64,000 bases of DNA from contig NZ_JAPQNT010000001.1 of assembly GCF_028867965.1 (NCBI RefSeq), positions 1 to 64,000 on the forward strand. The letters are read 5' to 3'. A program made the translations under genes and the position numbers. The notes beneath the pieces were generated by a model. The model made no database searches, had not been told where the DNA came from, and saw nothing but the letters and a program-made list of their open reading frames with translations. The stretch comes from Flavobacterium sp. SUN046. Lineage in GTDB: Bacteria > Bacteroidota > Bacteroidia > Flavobacteriales > Flavobacteriaceae. Positions 1 to 8,835 of this stretch are shown here, piece by piece. The stretch's first letter is position 1, and each line of letters begins with the position of its first letter.

Positions 1-1746
1 ACTCCGTTTAACGTATCATTTGCTGTTACGTTTTGAACTGTTGTTGGTGTAGCCGATGTTGCAACTGTAGTTGGTCCGTCGTTTACTGCATCAATTGGAT
101 TAGCAACTACAACTGTAGCGGTTGCTGTATCACAATTCGCTGGAGTAGCTCCTACTTCACATAATTGGTAGGTAATGGTATATGTTCCACTTGTTGTATT
201 TGCAGCTAGCGTTAATACGCCGTTAGCATCTACACTCAATGGTCCTGTTGTGATTGGTGTTACATCTGTATTAGCAGCTGTTACTGCAACTCCGTTTAAC
301 GTATCGTTTGTTGTTACGTTTTGAACTGTTGTTGGTGTAGCCGATGTTGCAACTGTAGTTGGTCCGTCGTTTACTGCATCAATTGGATTAGCAACTACAA
401 CTGTAGCGGTTGCTGTATCACAATTCGCTGGTGAAGCTCCTACTTCACATAATTGGTAGGTAATGGTATATGTTCCACTTGGTGTATTTGCAGCTAGAGT
501 TAATACTCCATTTGCATCTACACTTAATGGTCCTGTTGTGATTGGTGTTACATCAGTATTGGCAGCTGTTACTGCAACTCCGTTTAACGTATCATTTGCT
601 GTTACGTTTTGAACTGTTGTTGGTGTAGCCGATGTTGCAACTGTAGTTGGTCCGTCGTTTACTGCATCAATTGGATTAGCAACTACAACTGTAGCGGTTG
701 CTGTATCACAATTCGCTGGAGTAGCTCCTACTTCACATAATTGGTAGGTAATGGTATATGTTCCACTTGTTGTATTTGCAGCTAGCGTTAATACGCCGTT
801 AGCATCTACACTTAATGGTCCTGTTGTGATTGGTGTTACATCTGTATTAGCAGCTGTTACTGCAACTCCGTTTAACGTATCATTTGCTGTTACGTTTTGA
901 ACTGTTGTTGGTGTAGCCGATGTTGCAACTGTAGTTGGTCCGTCGTTTACTGCATCAATTGGATTAGCAACTACAACTGTAGCGGTTGCTGTATCACAAT
1001 TCGCTGGAGTAGCTCCTACTTCACATAATTGGTAGGTAATGGTATATGTTCCACTTGTTGTATTTGCAGCTAGCGTTAATACGCCGTTAGCATCTACACT
1101 TAATGGTCCTGTTGTGATTGGTGTTACATCTGTATTAGCAGCTGTTACTGCAACTCCGTTTAACGTATCGTTTGTTGTTACGTTTTGAACTGTAGTTGGT
1201 GTAGCCGATGTTGCAACTGTAGTTGGTCCATCGTTTACTGCATCAATTGGATTAGCAACTACAACTGTAGCTGTTGCTGTATCACAATTCGCTGGTGTAG
1301 CGCCAACTTCACATAATTGGTACGTGATGGTATAAGTTCCACTTGCTGTGTTGGCTGCTAGAGTTAATACTCCGTTAGCATCTACACTCAATGGTCCTGT
1401 TGTGATTGGTGTTACATCAGTATTGGCAGCTGTTACTGCAACTCCGTTCAATGTATCATTCGCTGTTACGTTTTGAACTGTTGTTGGTGTAGCCGATGTT
1501 GCAACTGTAGTTGGTCCGTCGTTTACTGCATCAATTGGATTAGCAACTACAACTGTAGCGGTTGCTGTATCACAATTCGCTGGTGTAACATTTACATCTG
1601 TTGATGGATTACTCTCACATAATTGGTATGTGATGGTATAAGTTCCACTTGGCGTATTTGGTGCAACTGTTACTATTCCATTATTTGAAATACTTAACGG
1701 ACCTGTTGTAAGTGGTGTAACGTTTGTATTTGATGTTGTCGCTGCA
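1..1746 (-). repeat. 288-bp in-frame tandem repeat array (five units plus one variant unit)
   Basis: The motif actccg(t)tta recurs at 1, 289, 577, 865, 1153 and 1441, an exact 288-bp (96-codon) period, and again at 1747 after a 306-bp unit. The first five units are nearly identical at the DNA level. They differ at a few shared sites: gtatcatttgctg versus gtatcgtttgttg, and ggagtagct versus ggtgaagct or ggtgtagcg. The 306-bp unit carries 18 extra bases coding for six residues with SNPSTD. Beyond 1746 the repeat decays. The array continues to the window edge. Confidence 0.95.
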
Positions 1747-3566
1747 ACTCCGCTTAATGTGTCATTAGTTAATGCATTTAATGCCGTTACTGTTGTGTTG
1801 TTTGAAGCAACTGTTACTGGTCCATCATTTACTGCATCAATACAGTTAGTAATTGTTACATTCACAACTCCACTAACTGGCCCATAACAATCACCAATAG
1901 AATCATAAAAAGATGCATAATACGTTCCACCATTAACAGCAGCTGCATTAGAAACTAAATTAGCATTTGTTGCAGGCGAACCAGTGTGCCATGTTAAAGT
2001 TGTTCCGCTTTGTGAATTACTGCTGGTAATTGCTGTATTTAAGTTAACCGTAAGAGTGGGACAAGTATTTGTTAAATTAATAGGGATAGAAACTGAAGAA
2101 GTATTATTATTAGAATTTGGATCAGTTTGACTTCCTGTAATACTAGCAGAATTTGTATAATTTCCATTATTGTTAACAGTAGCTGTAATTGTTAAAGTTG
2201 CATTAGCACTACTTGCTAAATTACCTATTGTCCATACTCCAGTTGCATTATTATATGCTCCAACAGATGGAGCTGAAGAAACGTAAGTATACCCTGAAGG
2301 CAATAAATCATTAACAATGACACCAGTAGCATTACTCAACCCACCATTGCTAGCTGATAGTGTAAAAATAACTGTACTACCTATTGCAGGTGTTGGGTTA
2401 TTAATGGTTTTTGTAATAGCCAAATCAGTTTGAGAAACTGGTACTGGAGTAATTGTACTCCCATTGTTTCCAGTTGTTGGGTCAATTTCATTACCTGTAA
2501 TTCCTGCAGAATTAGAATAATTTCCAGTTGCATTAACAGTGGCATTTATTGTTATTGTTGCATTTGCACCATTAGCAAAATTACCAATGTTCCAAAAACC
2601 AGTTGCACTATCATAAGTCCCAATTGAAGGTGTAGCGCTAATAAAGGTATAACCACTAGGCAATAAATCAGCAACTACAACATTAGTGGCATTATTTGGA
2701 CCATTATTATTTGCAGTAAGTGTGAATGCAATAGTTCCTCCAATAATTGGAGCCATAGAATTTGCAACTTTTGTAATTTGTAAATCAGTTTGAGTGACAA
2801 CCGCGGCATTTGTTGTCGTTACTGGTGTTGTAAAAGTACCGGGAACGATTCCTAATCGCATAGAAAACTGTCTATTTGCCTGAGCACCAGTGGAGCCTAA
2901 ATTAACATCAATAGAAGTCTTTGGATTGTTATAAAAAGAAATAAAAGCAGCTGAATTTTCAAATGTAATACCCGTTAAACTTGTAGCAAGACCTAAAAAT
3001 TGAGTAGATGTCCCAGCAGCACTTATTGTTAGTCCAGTTGGATTATTGACTTGATAATTGGTATACTCTTTAATTTGATATAACTCTCTTTGATTTGCTG
3101 TTGTTCCGTCAATATCTACACCACTTAAATTAAAATTATAAAGATAAGCAGGAATATTTGTAGCAGTGTCAAAAAACTCTAATCTATATGTTATAAAACC
3201 AGCCACACCATTCGCCGCAGAACTTGTGATAATAGGTTGAAATGAATCAGGAGTTCCTGGTGCTGCATCTTCATCAAAAGTTAAAATAGTTGCATTGGTA
3301 GCACTTACAATAGTAACTTTCGCATAAACCACACGACCAGCTACCGTTGCAACGTTGTTGTATCTATGAACTGAACCAACTGTATTTCCTCCACTAATTA
3401 TGGTTTTATTAGCATTTAAAAAAGAGAAATTTTGCCCAGTCATATTGAATACAAATGATTGAGAAAAACTATTAGTACTTATTAAAATAAATAATAAAAC
3501 AATAAAATTTAAAATTCTTTTATTGGTATTATATGTAAAACTTGAATTTGTATTTTTAGAATCCAT
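1..3566 (-). CDS. Large repetitive surface protein with DUF11 domains, C-terminus cut by left edge
   Basis: This frame is open from 3566 to the left edge, about 1188 residues, so the C-terminus is missing. A signal peptide follows the start (basic stretch with NKR, then a hydrophobic run ending in FSQ). Next come an N-terminal region of about 260 residues, two DUF11 (conserved repeat) domains containing LLPSGYT and GNYxNSA motifs at about residues 265-500, an Ig/PKD-like stretch, and then at least six 96-residue repeats with NDGPTTV, NDTLNG and GTYTITYQLCE motifs. The ATG at 3566 gives a normal signal peptide; an in-frame ATG at 3647 adds 27 residues and is the alternative. It lies just downstream of another DUF11 protein on the same strand. 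I infer a T9SS-exported adhesin; a sorting domain would be in the missing end. Confidence 0.85.
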   Translation of the reverse strand, partial: MDSKNTNSSFTYNTNKRILNFIVLLFILISTNSFSQSFVFNMTGQNFSFLNANKTIISGGNTVGSVHRYNNVATVAGRVVYAKVTIVSATNATILTFDEDAAPGTPDSFQPIITSSAANGVAGFITYRLEFFDTATNIPAYLYNFNLSGVDIDGTTANQRELYQIKEYTNYQVNNPTGLTISAAGTSTQFLGLATSLTGITFENSAAFISFYNNPKTSIDVNLGSTGAQANRQFSMRLGIVPGTFTTPVTTTNAAVVTQTDLQITKVANSMAPIIGGTIAFTLTANNNGPNNATNVVVADLLPSGYTFISATPSIGTYDSATGFWNIGNFANGANATITINATVNATGNYSNSAGITGNEIDPTTGNNGSTITPVPVSQTDLAITKTINNPTPAIGSTVIFTLSASNGGLSNATGVIVNDLLPSGYTYVSSAPSVGAYNNATGVWTIGNLASSANATLTITATVNNNGNYTNSASITGSQTDPNSNNNTSSVSIPINLTNTCPTLTVNLNTAITSSNSQSGTTLTWHTGSPATNANLVSNAAAVNGGTYYASFYDSIGDCYGPVSGVVNVTITNCIDAVNDGPVTVASNNTTVTALNALTNDTLSGVAATTSNTNVTPLTTGPLSISNNGIVTVAPNTPSGTYTITYQLCESNPSTDVNVTPANCDTATATVVVANPIDAVNDGPTTVATSATPTTVQNVTANDTLNGVAVTAANTDVTPITTGPLSVDANGVLTLAANTASGTYTITYQLCEVGATPANCDTATATVVVANPIDAVNDGPTTVATSATPTTVQNVTTNDTLNGVAVTAANTDVTPITTGPLSVDANGVLTLAANTTSGTYTITYQLCEVGATPANCDTATATVVVANPIDAVNDGPTTVATSATPTTVQNVTANDTLNGVAVTAANTDVTPITTGPLSVDANGVLTLAANTTSGTYTITYQLCEVGATPANCDTATATVVVANPIDAVNDGPTTVATSATPTTVQNVTANDTLNGVAVTAANTDVTPITTGPLSVDANGVLTLAANTPSGTYTITYQLCEVGASPANCDTATATVVVANPIDAVNDGPTTVATSATPTTVQNVTTNDTLNGVAVTAANTDVTPITTGPLSVDANGVLTLAANTTSGTYTITYQLCEVGATPANCDTATATVVVANPIDAVNDGPTTVATSATPTTVQNVTANDTLNG

Positions 3567-3657
3567 AGTATTGGAATTAAATATTTTTTTAAATAAAATA
3601 AAAAATAGCGATTGAGCTTTGCTTAGAATTGAGCTTATATTTTTCATGTTATTTAAA

Positions 3658-5631
3658 TTAATTTTTATTTAAACTTGGTGCAATTGTAGCATTACACGTT
3701 GGAGTTGAAGATACTGATGAAGTATTATTAGCAGAATTTGGATCTGTTAAAGCTCCAGATACACTTGCAGAATTATTATAATTACCTGTTCCTTTAACAC
3801 TAGCCGTAATTTGTATACTTGTTGAGGCACCATTTGCTAAATTTCCAATTGTCCAAACACCCGATGCAGAATTATATGCTCCACCACCATTATCACTAAC
3901 ATAAGTATATCCAGTTGGTAATAAATCATTAACTTGCGTACTTACGCTATCTCCTGTACCATTATTTAAGGCAGTTAAAGTAAAAATTACTTGACTACCA
4001 TATTTTGGACTTGAATTGTTAATTGTTTTTGTAATCTGTAAATCTGAACAACCAAAAACTAAATTTAAATTGACTACCGATGAAGTAAAACCCCAACCCC
4101 AGGTATTGATTGTTCTTACATTACCAAAATCACTACATTGAAAAGTATCTACATCATTTCCTGCAACAACAGGAGCAGGAATAGTTTGTGCGGCATTTCC
4201 ATTTCCACTCCATGCGTGACCAGGAGAAGTAGTTCCTATTGCAGGGTTATTTGCAAAACCTGACCCGGTAATGTTGTTTTGATTATCAGCAGCAGAACCA
4301 CAAGCTACTGAAGCCGTATTCACTACTTGTGTATCATCCCAATATATTTGCGCGTTGGCAATTGGCACCGGTTGTATAATTGATATTTTTAGACCATTCG
4401 AATTTATTTCTGCATCCTGTAATGGTAAATTGAATCTTCCTTTAGCGTATGTTAAAGCTAAATTTAATGAAGTTCCAGAAGCCACATTTGTGCCCAAACC
4501 ATCTTTTCCGTCCCAACTTATTGTATTATTTCCTAATGCTAAACCAAATGCCTCTAATACTCTGTCTGAAGTTGCAGCTTGATAGCCAGCAACTCCATTT
4601 AAATCTAGTAGAATTTTTACATCTCCAGGAGCTTGAATATTAAAATTTAAAATGTAAGGTCCACAGCCAGTTACTGCTGGCGACAAAAATGCAGGATTTG
4701 CGGGAATTGGACCTATAGGAAACAAACTAACATCAGGCGTATTTAAAAAAACCTTGTAACCATTTATTAAGGATGGTGTAGTTGCATTATTGACAGATCT
4801 ACGAGTTACATCCCATGTTCCTGTTGTTGAAACTCCATAACTATTAACTGCAACATCAAATGATATTGGTTGAAAACCAGTTTGAAATTCAATTTTTACT
4901 AAAGTTAAATCAGCGGTATAAGCATAAAAAACTGGTGCCGCATTACTTGTTACAACAATAGTATTAGTACTACTCATAGCAACCATACCCCATTTACCAG
5001 AATAAATTCTACCAGGTATTTTAGTTGCTGTTGCAGCTGGCCCTGATGCTACTGTAAAATCGAAAAGTGGCAAAGTACCTCTATCATTTGCCGTAACTGA
5101 AGGTGTATTTACATCGGTACCTCTAAAAATTTCTATCCAATATTCACCAGCGACAGTTGGGTCAAAAGTTATTGGCACGTACCCTGTAGTAACTCCATTA
5201 ATATTAGGACCATTAACGGCTTGAGTATAGTTCAATATTTCTCCGTTATCTGTTGCACCTGTAGCGTTCCATTGTCCGGATGCTTGTACAGTTGGTGTTC
5301 CTGCAACATTTCGCATAATTCTCCAAAACAATTTAAATCCTACCGCATTACTAAGCCTTGTAGAACCAGCGGCAACAAAATTATAAGCATCGAACCCAAA
5401 GTATAAATTTTCGGTAGTTGCATTATCAATTACAAATTTTAATTTATTGTCTTCGGCCGCATTAAAGTAAGCACCACTATTGATATCAGGCGCAAGTAAT
5501 AATCCAGAAATTGTAGTAGAATTCGGCGAGACTGTAGGAGTACCTTCGGCAAAAACATTAAAAGATAAAACAGAAAATAAAACTAGAAAAAAGCTATTAA
5601 TTCCAGTTTTTAAAGAAGTAAAATTTCGCAT
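3658..5631 (-). CDS. Exported protein with C-terminal DUF11 domain
   Basis: A 657-residue protein with a clear signal peptide (FFLVLFSVLSFNVFA, cleavage near residue 29). The central part, about residues 30-530, is not recognised; it is rich in N, T, G and S and looks like stacked beta domains. It contains one FlgD-like stretch (about residues 330-395, VKILLDLNG and ISWDGKDG). The last 120 residues form one DUF11 domain (DLQITKT, LLPTGYTYVS, GNYNNSASVSG, DPNSANNTSS). The protein ends in APSLNKN with no T9SS sorting domain visible. Its stop lies 10-90 bp upstream of the next DUF11 gene, so the two are probably cotranscribed. Function unknown; a secreted or surface structural protein is inferred. 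Confidence 0.85.
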   Translation of the reverse strand: MRNFTSLKTGINSFFLVLFSVLSFNVFAEGTPTVSPNSTTISGLLLAPDINSGAYFNAAEDNKLKFVIDNATTENLYFGFDAYNFVAAGSTRLSNAVGFKLFWRIMRNVAGTPTVQASGQWNATGATDNGEILNYTQAVNGPNINGVTTGYVPITFDPTVAGEYWIEIFRGTDVNTPSVTANDRGTLPLFDFTVASGPAATATKIPGRIYSGKWGMVAMSSTNTIVVTSNAAPVFYAYTADLTLVKIEFQTGFQPISFDVAVNSYGVSTTGTWDVTRRSVNNATTPSLINGYKVFLNTPDVSLFPIGPIPANPAFLSPAVTGCGPYILNFNIQAPGDVKILLDLNGVAGYQAATSDRVLEAFGLALGNNTISWDGKDGLGTNVASGTSLNLALTYAKGRFNLPLQDAEINSNGLKISIIQPVPIANAQIYWDDTQVVNTASVACGSAADNQNNITGSGFANNPAIGTTSPGHAWSGNGNAAQTIPAPVVAGNDVDTFQCSDFGNVRTINTWGWGFTSSVVNLNLVFGCSDLQITKTINNSSPKYGSQVIFTLTALNNGTGDSVSTQVNDLLPTGYTYVSDNGGGAYNSASGVWTIGNLANGASTSIQITASVKGTGNYNNSASVSGALTDPNSANNTSSVSSTPTCNATIAPSLNKN

Positions 5632-5841
5632 ACCTGTGTATGATTAGATTAAAAATTTTGTAAAAAATTACATAAAAATACTCCAATCTGTTCACACGCA
5701 GCTGAAGATTGCGGCAAAAATACTAAAATTAACTTGATTTTCAATTGGTAGCAAAAGATAACCATGTAGAATGAATACTACAAATAAAAATTAAGTATAT
5801 AAATAACGGATTTTTAAAAAAATGTTAACCTTAACATAACG

Positions 5842-6477
5842 CTAATCAATTTTTTCTTTAAAGAAAGAAGATAATGTCACAATATTATTTATGTTTAGTT
5901 TTTCAAAAACTCTATTTTTATAAGTGCTTACCGTTGACATTTGAATCTTTAATTTATTAGCAATTTCAAGGTTTCCGCAACCATCAATGAGCATTTTAGC
6001 AATTTCAAATTCTCTGTTAGACAAGATATCTATAGAATTAGTTTGTAGATTCTTAGTTTTATTATTTTTTAATTTAAATCGTATTTCGTCACTATAATAT
6101 TTTCCTTTAGTAAGCATTTCTTTCAATGCAATTTCAATTTTGTTTTCATCACAAAATTTGTTTAAAAAACCATCGGCTCCGTTCTTCATATACCGCACTC
6201 CATAAAACTCTTCTTCGTGGCAAGAGAAAATTAGAATTTTAGTGTTTTTTTGAACATTTTTAATCGTTTTCATTATTTTGATATTCTCAATGCCATTTAT
6301 AATGATATCTAAAACTATCAAATCTATAGTAACCACATTAAGCACTTCTAATGCCTCAGTATAATTTTCTGCTTGGTGAATAATTACGTTGGTGAATTTA
6401 TCTCTAATTATAAGTTCAATACCTTTTCTAACTACAAGATGGTCATCAACTAATAAAATGTTTATATTATCCGTCAT
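5842..6477 (-). CDS. LuxR/NarL-type response regulator (copy 2)
   Basis: A 211-residue two-component response regulator: receiver domain at about residues 5-120 and GerE/LuxR helix-turn-helix at about 145-208. The acidic pocket D11-D12, the phosphoacceptor D57 (VLDI) and the conserved lysine (FLNK) are all present, so phosphorylation should be possible. The DNA-binding part has the family pattern LSNREFEIAKMLIDG and MSTVSTYKNRVFEKL. It starts 4 bp after the stop of a close paralogue and is very likely cotranscribed with it. No sensor kinase gene is adjacent. Targets are unknown; the nearest genes encode surface proteins. Confidence 0.9.
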   Translation of the reverse strand: MTDNINILLVDDHLVVRKGIELIIRDKFTNVIIHQAENYTEALEVLNVVTIDLIVLDIIINGIENIKIMKTIKNVQKNTKILIFSCHEEEFYGVRYMKNGADGFLNKFCDENKIEIALKEMLTKGKYYSDEIRFKLKNNKTKNLQTNSIDILSNREFEIAKMLIDGCGNLEIANKLKIQMSTVSTYKNRVFEKLNINNIVTLSSFFKEKID

Positions 6478-6481
6478 TTTA

Positions 6482-7123
6482 CTACTTTAAATTTTCAGCT
6501 TCATTAAAAAGTTGTGATAGTGAAACAATATTGTTGATACTTAACTTTTCAAAAATTCTGTTTTTGTAAGTACTTACAGTTGACATTTGAATGTCTAATT
6601 TATTGGAAATTTCCAAATTACCGTATCCATCAATTAAAAGTTTGGCAATTTCAAATTCTCGATTGGACAAACTCTCAATAGAATTAACTAGCTTCTTTTT
6701 ACTTAAATTAGCATTTAACTTAGTCTCAATTTGATTACTTATGTAACTACCTTTGTCTAGAATTTGTTTAATTGCTATTACAACTTTTTCTTCTGAACAA
6801 AATTTATTTAAAAAACCATCTGCACCATTTTGCATATAACGCAATGCATATTGATTTTCATCATGAGATGTAAATATTAAAATCTTTACATAACTTTGAA
6901 TCTCCTTTATGGTTTTCATTATTTTAATGTTTTCAACTCCTCTTATATTAATATCCAATAAAATTAGGTCTAATTTAATTGCTTTAATAACTTCTATAGC
7001 TTCATCATAATTTTCAGCTTGATAAACAATAGCTTCTTTTAAAGCGTCTTTTAAAATTAATTCTACACCTTTTCTAACAACTAAATGATCATCAACCAAT
7101 AAGATATTTATTTCTTTTGCCAT
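6482..7123 (-). CDS. LuxR/NarL-type response regulator (copy 1)
   Basis: A 213-residue response regulator with the same design as its downstream neighbour: receiver domain with D11-D12, phosphoacceptor D57 and FLNK lysine, then a LuxR/GerE DNA-binding domain (LSNREFEIAKLLIDG, MSTVSTYKNRIFEKL). The two proteins are alike throughout, including the VVRKG and YQAEN/HQAEN segments, which points to tandem duplication. The recognition helices are almost identical, so both may bind the same sites. It is first in the pair; the upstream leucine-rich-repeat gene is separated from it by a terminator. The cognate histidine kinase is not in this window. Confidence 0.9.
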   Translation of the reverse strand: MAKEINILLVDDHLVVRKGVELILKDALKEAIVYQAENYDEAIEVIKAIKLDLILLDINIRGVENIKIMKTIKEIQSYVKILIFTSHDENQYALRYMQNGADGFLNKFCSEEKVVIAIKQILDKGSYISNQIETKLNANLSKKKLVNSIESLSNREFEIAKLLIDGYGNLEISNKLDIQMSTVSTYKNRIFEKLSINNIVSLSQLFNEAENLK

Positions 7124-7191
7124 AATAATTTACACATGGTAATTTAATTTACCAATTTTTTTTTCAAATATATATATTTTAGATTAACATC

Positions 7192-7223
7192 AAAAAAAAA
7201 CCTTAATGAAGATTTCATTAAGG
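7192..7223 (-). terminator. Rho-independent terminator after the LRR gene
   Basis: A perfect 10-bp stem (ccttaatgaa / ttcattaagg) with a 3-base loop spans 7201-7223. On the minus strand it is followed by nine T residues (7192-7200). It lies 27 bp beyond the stop of the LRR gene and separates it from the response regulator pair. Confidence 0.9.
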
Positions 7224-7250
7224 CTAACAATATATTAATTTAAACTAAAA

Positions 7251-8108
7251 CTATTCATCGTCAGATGCTACTGCTTTATCTTTATCAGTATGCACATTTA
7301 ATGTAACAGCTACTCCATTTTCATTGATCATAGTCATGCTTAAAACATCTTTTTGAGCTAATTTTTTAGAAACAAATCCGTTAAAATTATTGTAAGAAAT
7401 ATTCATAGAAGTTAAGTTTTTTAATTTCTCTATATTCATTGGAACTTGACCTTTCATGTTGTTGTCAAACAAACTCAAACTTTCAAGTGATGTTAAATTA
7501 GAAATTGAATCAGTCAAACTTCCGGTTAGTTTATTACTATTTAATTCTAGAACTTTTAATGATTTTAAACTATATAATGAAGTTGGTAATTCACCTGTTA
7601 ACTCATTGTTGTATAAAGATAAAACTTGTAAGCTAGAAATTGAACCAATATTAGCTGGAATTTCTCCTGATAATTTATTCATGAACAAATCTATTTCTTT
7701 TAACGATACGATATTTGTTATTTCAGATGGAATTGATCCTGATAATTTATTGAAAGATAAGTTTAATACTTGAAGCGATGTCATTCCTCCAATTGAATTA
7801 GGAATAGCACCATCAATATTATTTTTAAATAAATTCAAATTAACTAAATATTTTAAATCAGCAATTTGAGATGGAATTGTTCCAGTAAGATTATTGTCAG
7901 ATAAATCAATTGCTACTACTTTATCGTTAAACAATTTAACACCTTTCCAGGAAGCAACAGGTGCTTTTAAATCCCATTTAGAATTCCAATTTTCGCCATG
8001 AGTGGCTTTATTCAATTCAATCAACGCATTTTTTTCAGCAGAAGAAACTTCAGCATAAGTAACTGCTGTTAAGGATATTGATATTAAAAAAGTAAATAAT
8101 GTTTTCAT
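7251..8108 (-). CDS. Exported leucine-rich-repeat protein
   Basis: A 285-residue secreted protein. The start at 8108 gives a good signal peptide (MKTLFTFLISISLTAVTYA); an upstream ATG at 8159 adds 17 residues that would bury it. After the signal is a plant-type LRR cap (ALIELNKATHGENWNSKW), then about seven 24-residue repeats of the form LxxLxxLxLxxNxLxGxIP, as in plant receptor proteins. The last 50 residues leave the repeat pattern and end in acidic ASDDE. No T9SS sorting domain or lipobox is seen, so it may stay periplasmic or be released. Similar short LRR proteins occur in Flavobacteria; the partner is unknown. A strong terminator follows. Confidence 0.85.
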   Translation of the reverse strand: MKTLFTFLISISLTAVTYAEVSSAEKNALIELNKATHGENWNSKWDLKAPVASWKGVKLFNDKVVAIDLSDNNLTGTIPSQIADLKYLVNLNLFKNNIDGAIPNSIGGMTSLQVLNLSFNKLSGSIPSEITNIVSLKEIDLFMNKLSGEIPANIGSISSLQVLSLYNNELTGELPTSLYSLKSLKVLELNSNKLTGSLTDSISNLTSLESLSLFDNNMKGQVPMNIEKLKNLTSMNISYNNFNGFVSKKLAQKDVLSMTMINENGVAVTLNVHTDKDKAVASDDE

Positions 8109-8254
8109 GTTTATTAGATTTGGTTCAGTAAAACAAGTTAAATTATCGTTTATAAACAAATAAAATCGATGAAATGCATTTATATTGAATATTTTATGAG
8201 TATATATGTATTTTTTCTTACAAAATAAAGATATCTTATTTTATAAAAAATTAG

Positions 8255-8262
8255 TATATTTG
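8255..8262 (+). promoter_or_regulatory. Bacteroidetes -7 element before the DUF1761 gene
   Basis: TATATTTG matches the Bacteroidetes -7 consensus TAnnTTTG and lies 27 bp before the ATG at 8290. No clear TTTG -33 element is present at the usual distance, so this rests on the -7 box alone. Confidence 0.5.
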
Positions 8263-8289
8263 TTTAACTAACCTTAAAAAAATAAAATT

Positions 8290-8778
8290 ATGCCGTTTAA
8301 TTTTTACGCAGTATTAGCTGCCGCTCTATCAAGTTTTGTTGTGGGTTTTATTTGGTACAACCCCAAAGTATTTGGAACAATTTGGATGAAAGAAATTGGA
8401 ATGACCGATGAACAAGCCAAAAAAGGAAACATGGCTAAGATTTTCGGATTAACATTTGTTTATTCATTTATGATTGCTTTTATAATGCCAGCAATAACCA
8501 ACCATCAAATGGGTGCGTTAGGAATGATTGGTGGTCCAGATTTTATTAAAACAGCACTGCCATCTTACGCAGCATTTATGGCTGATTATGGCGATGCGTT
8601 TAGAACTTTTAAGCATGGCGCATTACACGGCTTCATGTCTGGAATCTTTTTAGCATTACCAATTATCGCAATTAATGGTTTATTTGAACATAAATCATGG
8701 AAATATATCGCTATTTCAGCAGGTTATTGGATTGTCATCATGACTATTATGGGTTCTATAGTGTGTGGCTGGAAATAA
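8290..8778 (+). CDS. DUF1761 membrane protein
   Basis: A 162-residue membrane protein with four hydrophobic segments (about residues 5-25, 50-70, 110-130 and 138-158). The N-terminal FVVGFIWYNPKVFGTIWMKEIGMTDEQ stretch, read in parts, is the hallmark of the DUF1761 family. The family has no established biochemical role. The gene stands alone, preceded by a TAnnTTTG box and followed by a strong hairpin terminator, so it is probably monocistronic. Confidence 0.85.
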   Translation: MPFNFYAVLAAALSSFVVGFIWYNPKVFGTIWMKEIGMTDEQAKKGNMAKIFGLTFVYSFMIAFIMPAITNHQMGALGMIGGPDFIKTALPSYAAFMADYGDAFRTFKHGALHGFMSGIFLALPIIAINGLFEHKSWKYIAISAGYWIVIMTIMGSIVCGWK

Positions 8779-8798
8779 TTTAACATTTATTTATACCA

Positions 8799-8832
8799 TA
8801 ATCGCTCTACTTTTGTGGAGCGATTATTTTTT
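8799..8832 (+). terminator. Rho-independent terminator after the DUF1761 gene
   Basis: TAATCGCTCTAC and GTGGAGCGATTA (8799-8826) form a 12-bp stem with one G-U pair and a TTTT loop, followed by TTTTTTATTTT. It ends only a few bases before the next coding region, which bears on that gene's start. Confidence 0.85.
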
Positions 8833-8835
8833 ATT

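Noticed and set aside
1..1830. CRISPR-like array from regular repeats
   Set aside because: The period is 288 bp, in frame with a long coding region, and there are no short repeats with unique spacers.
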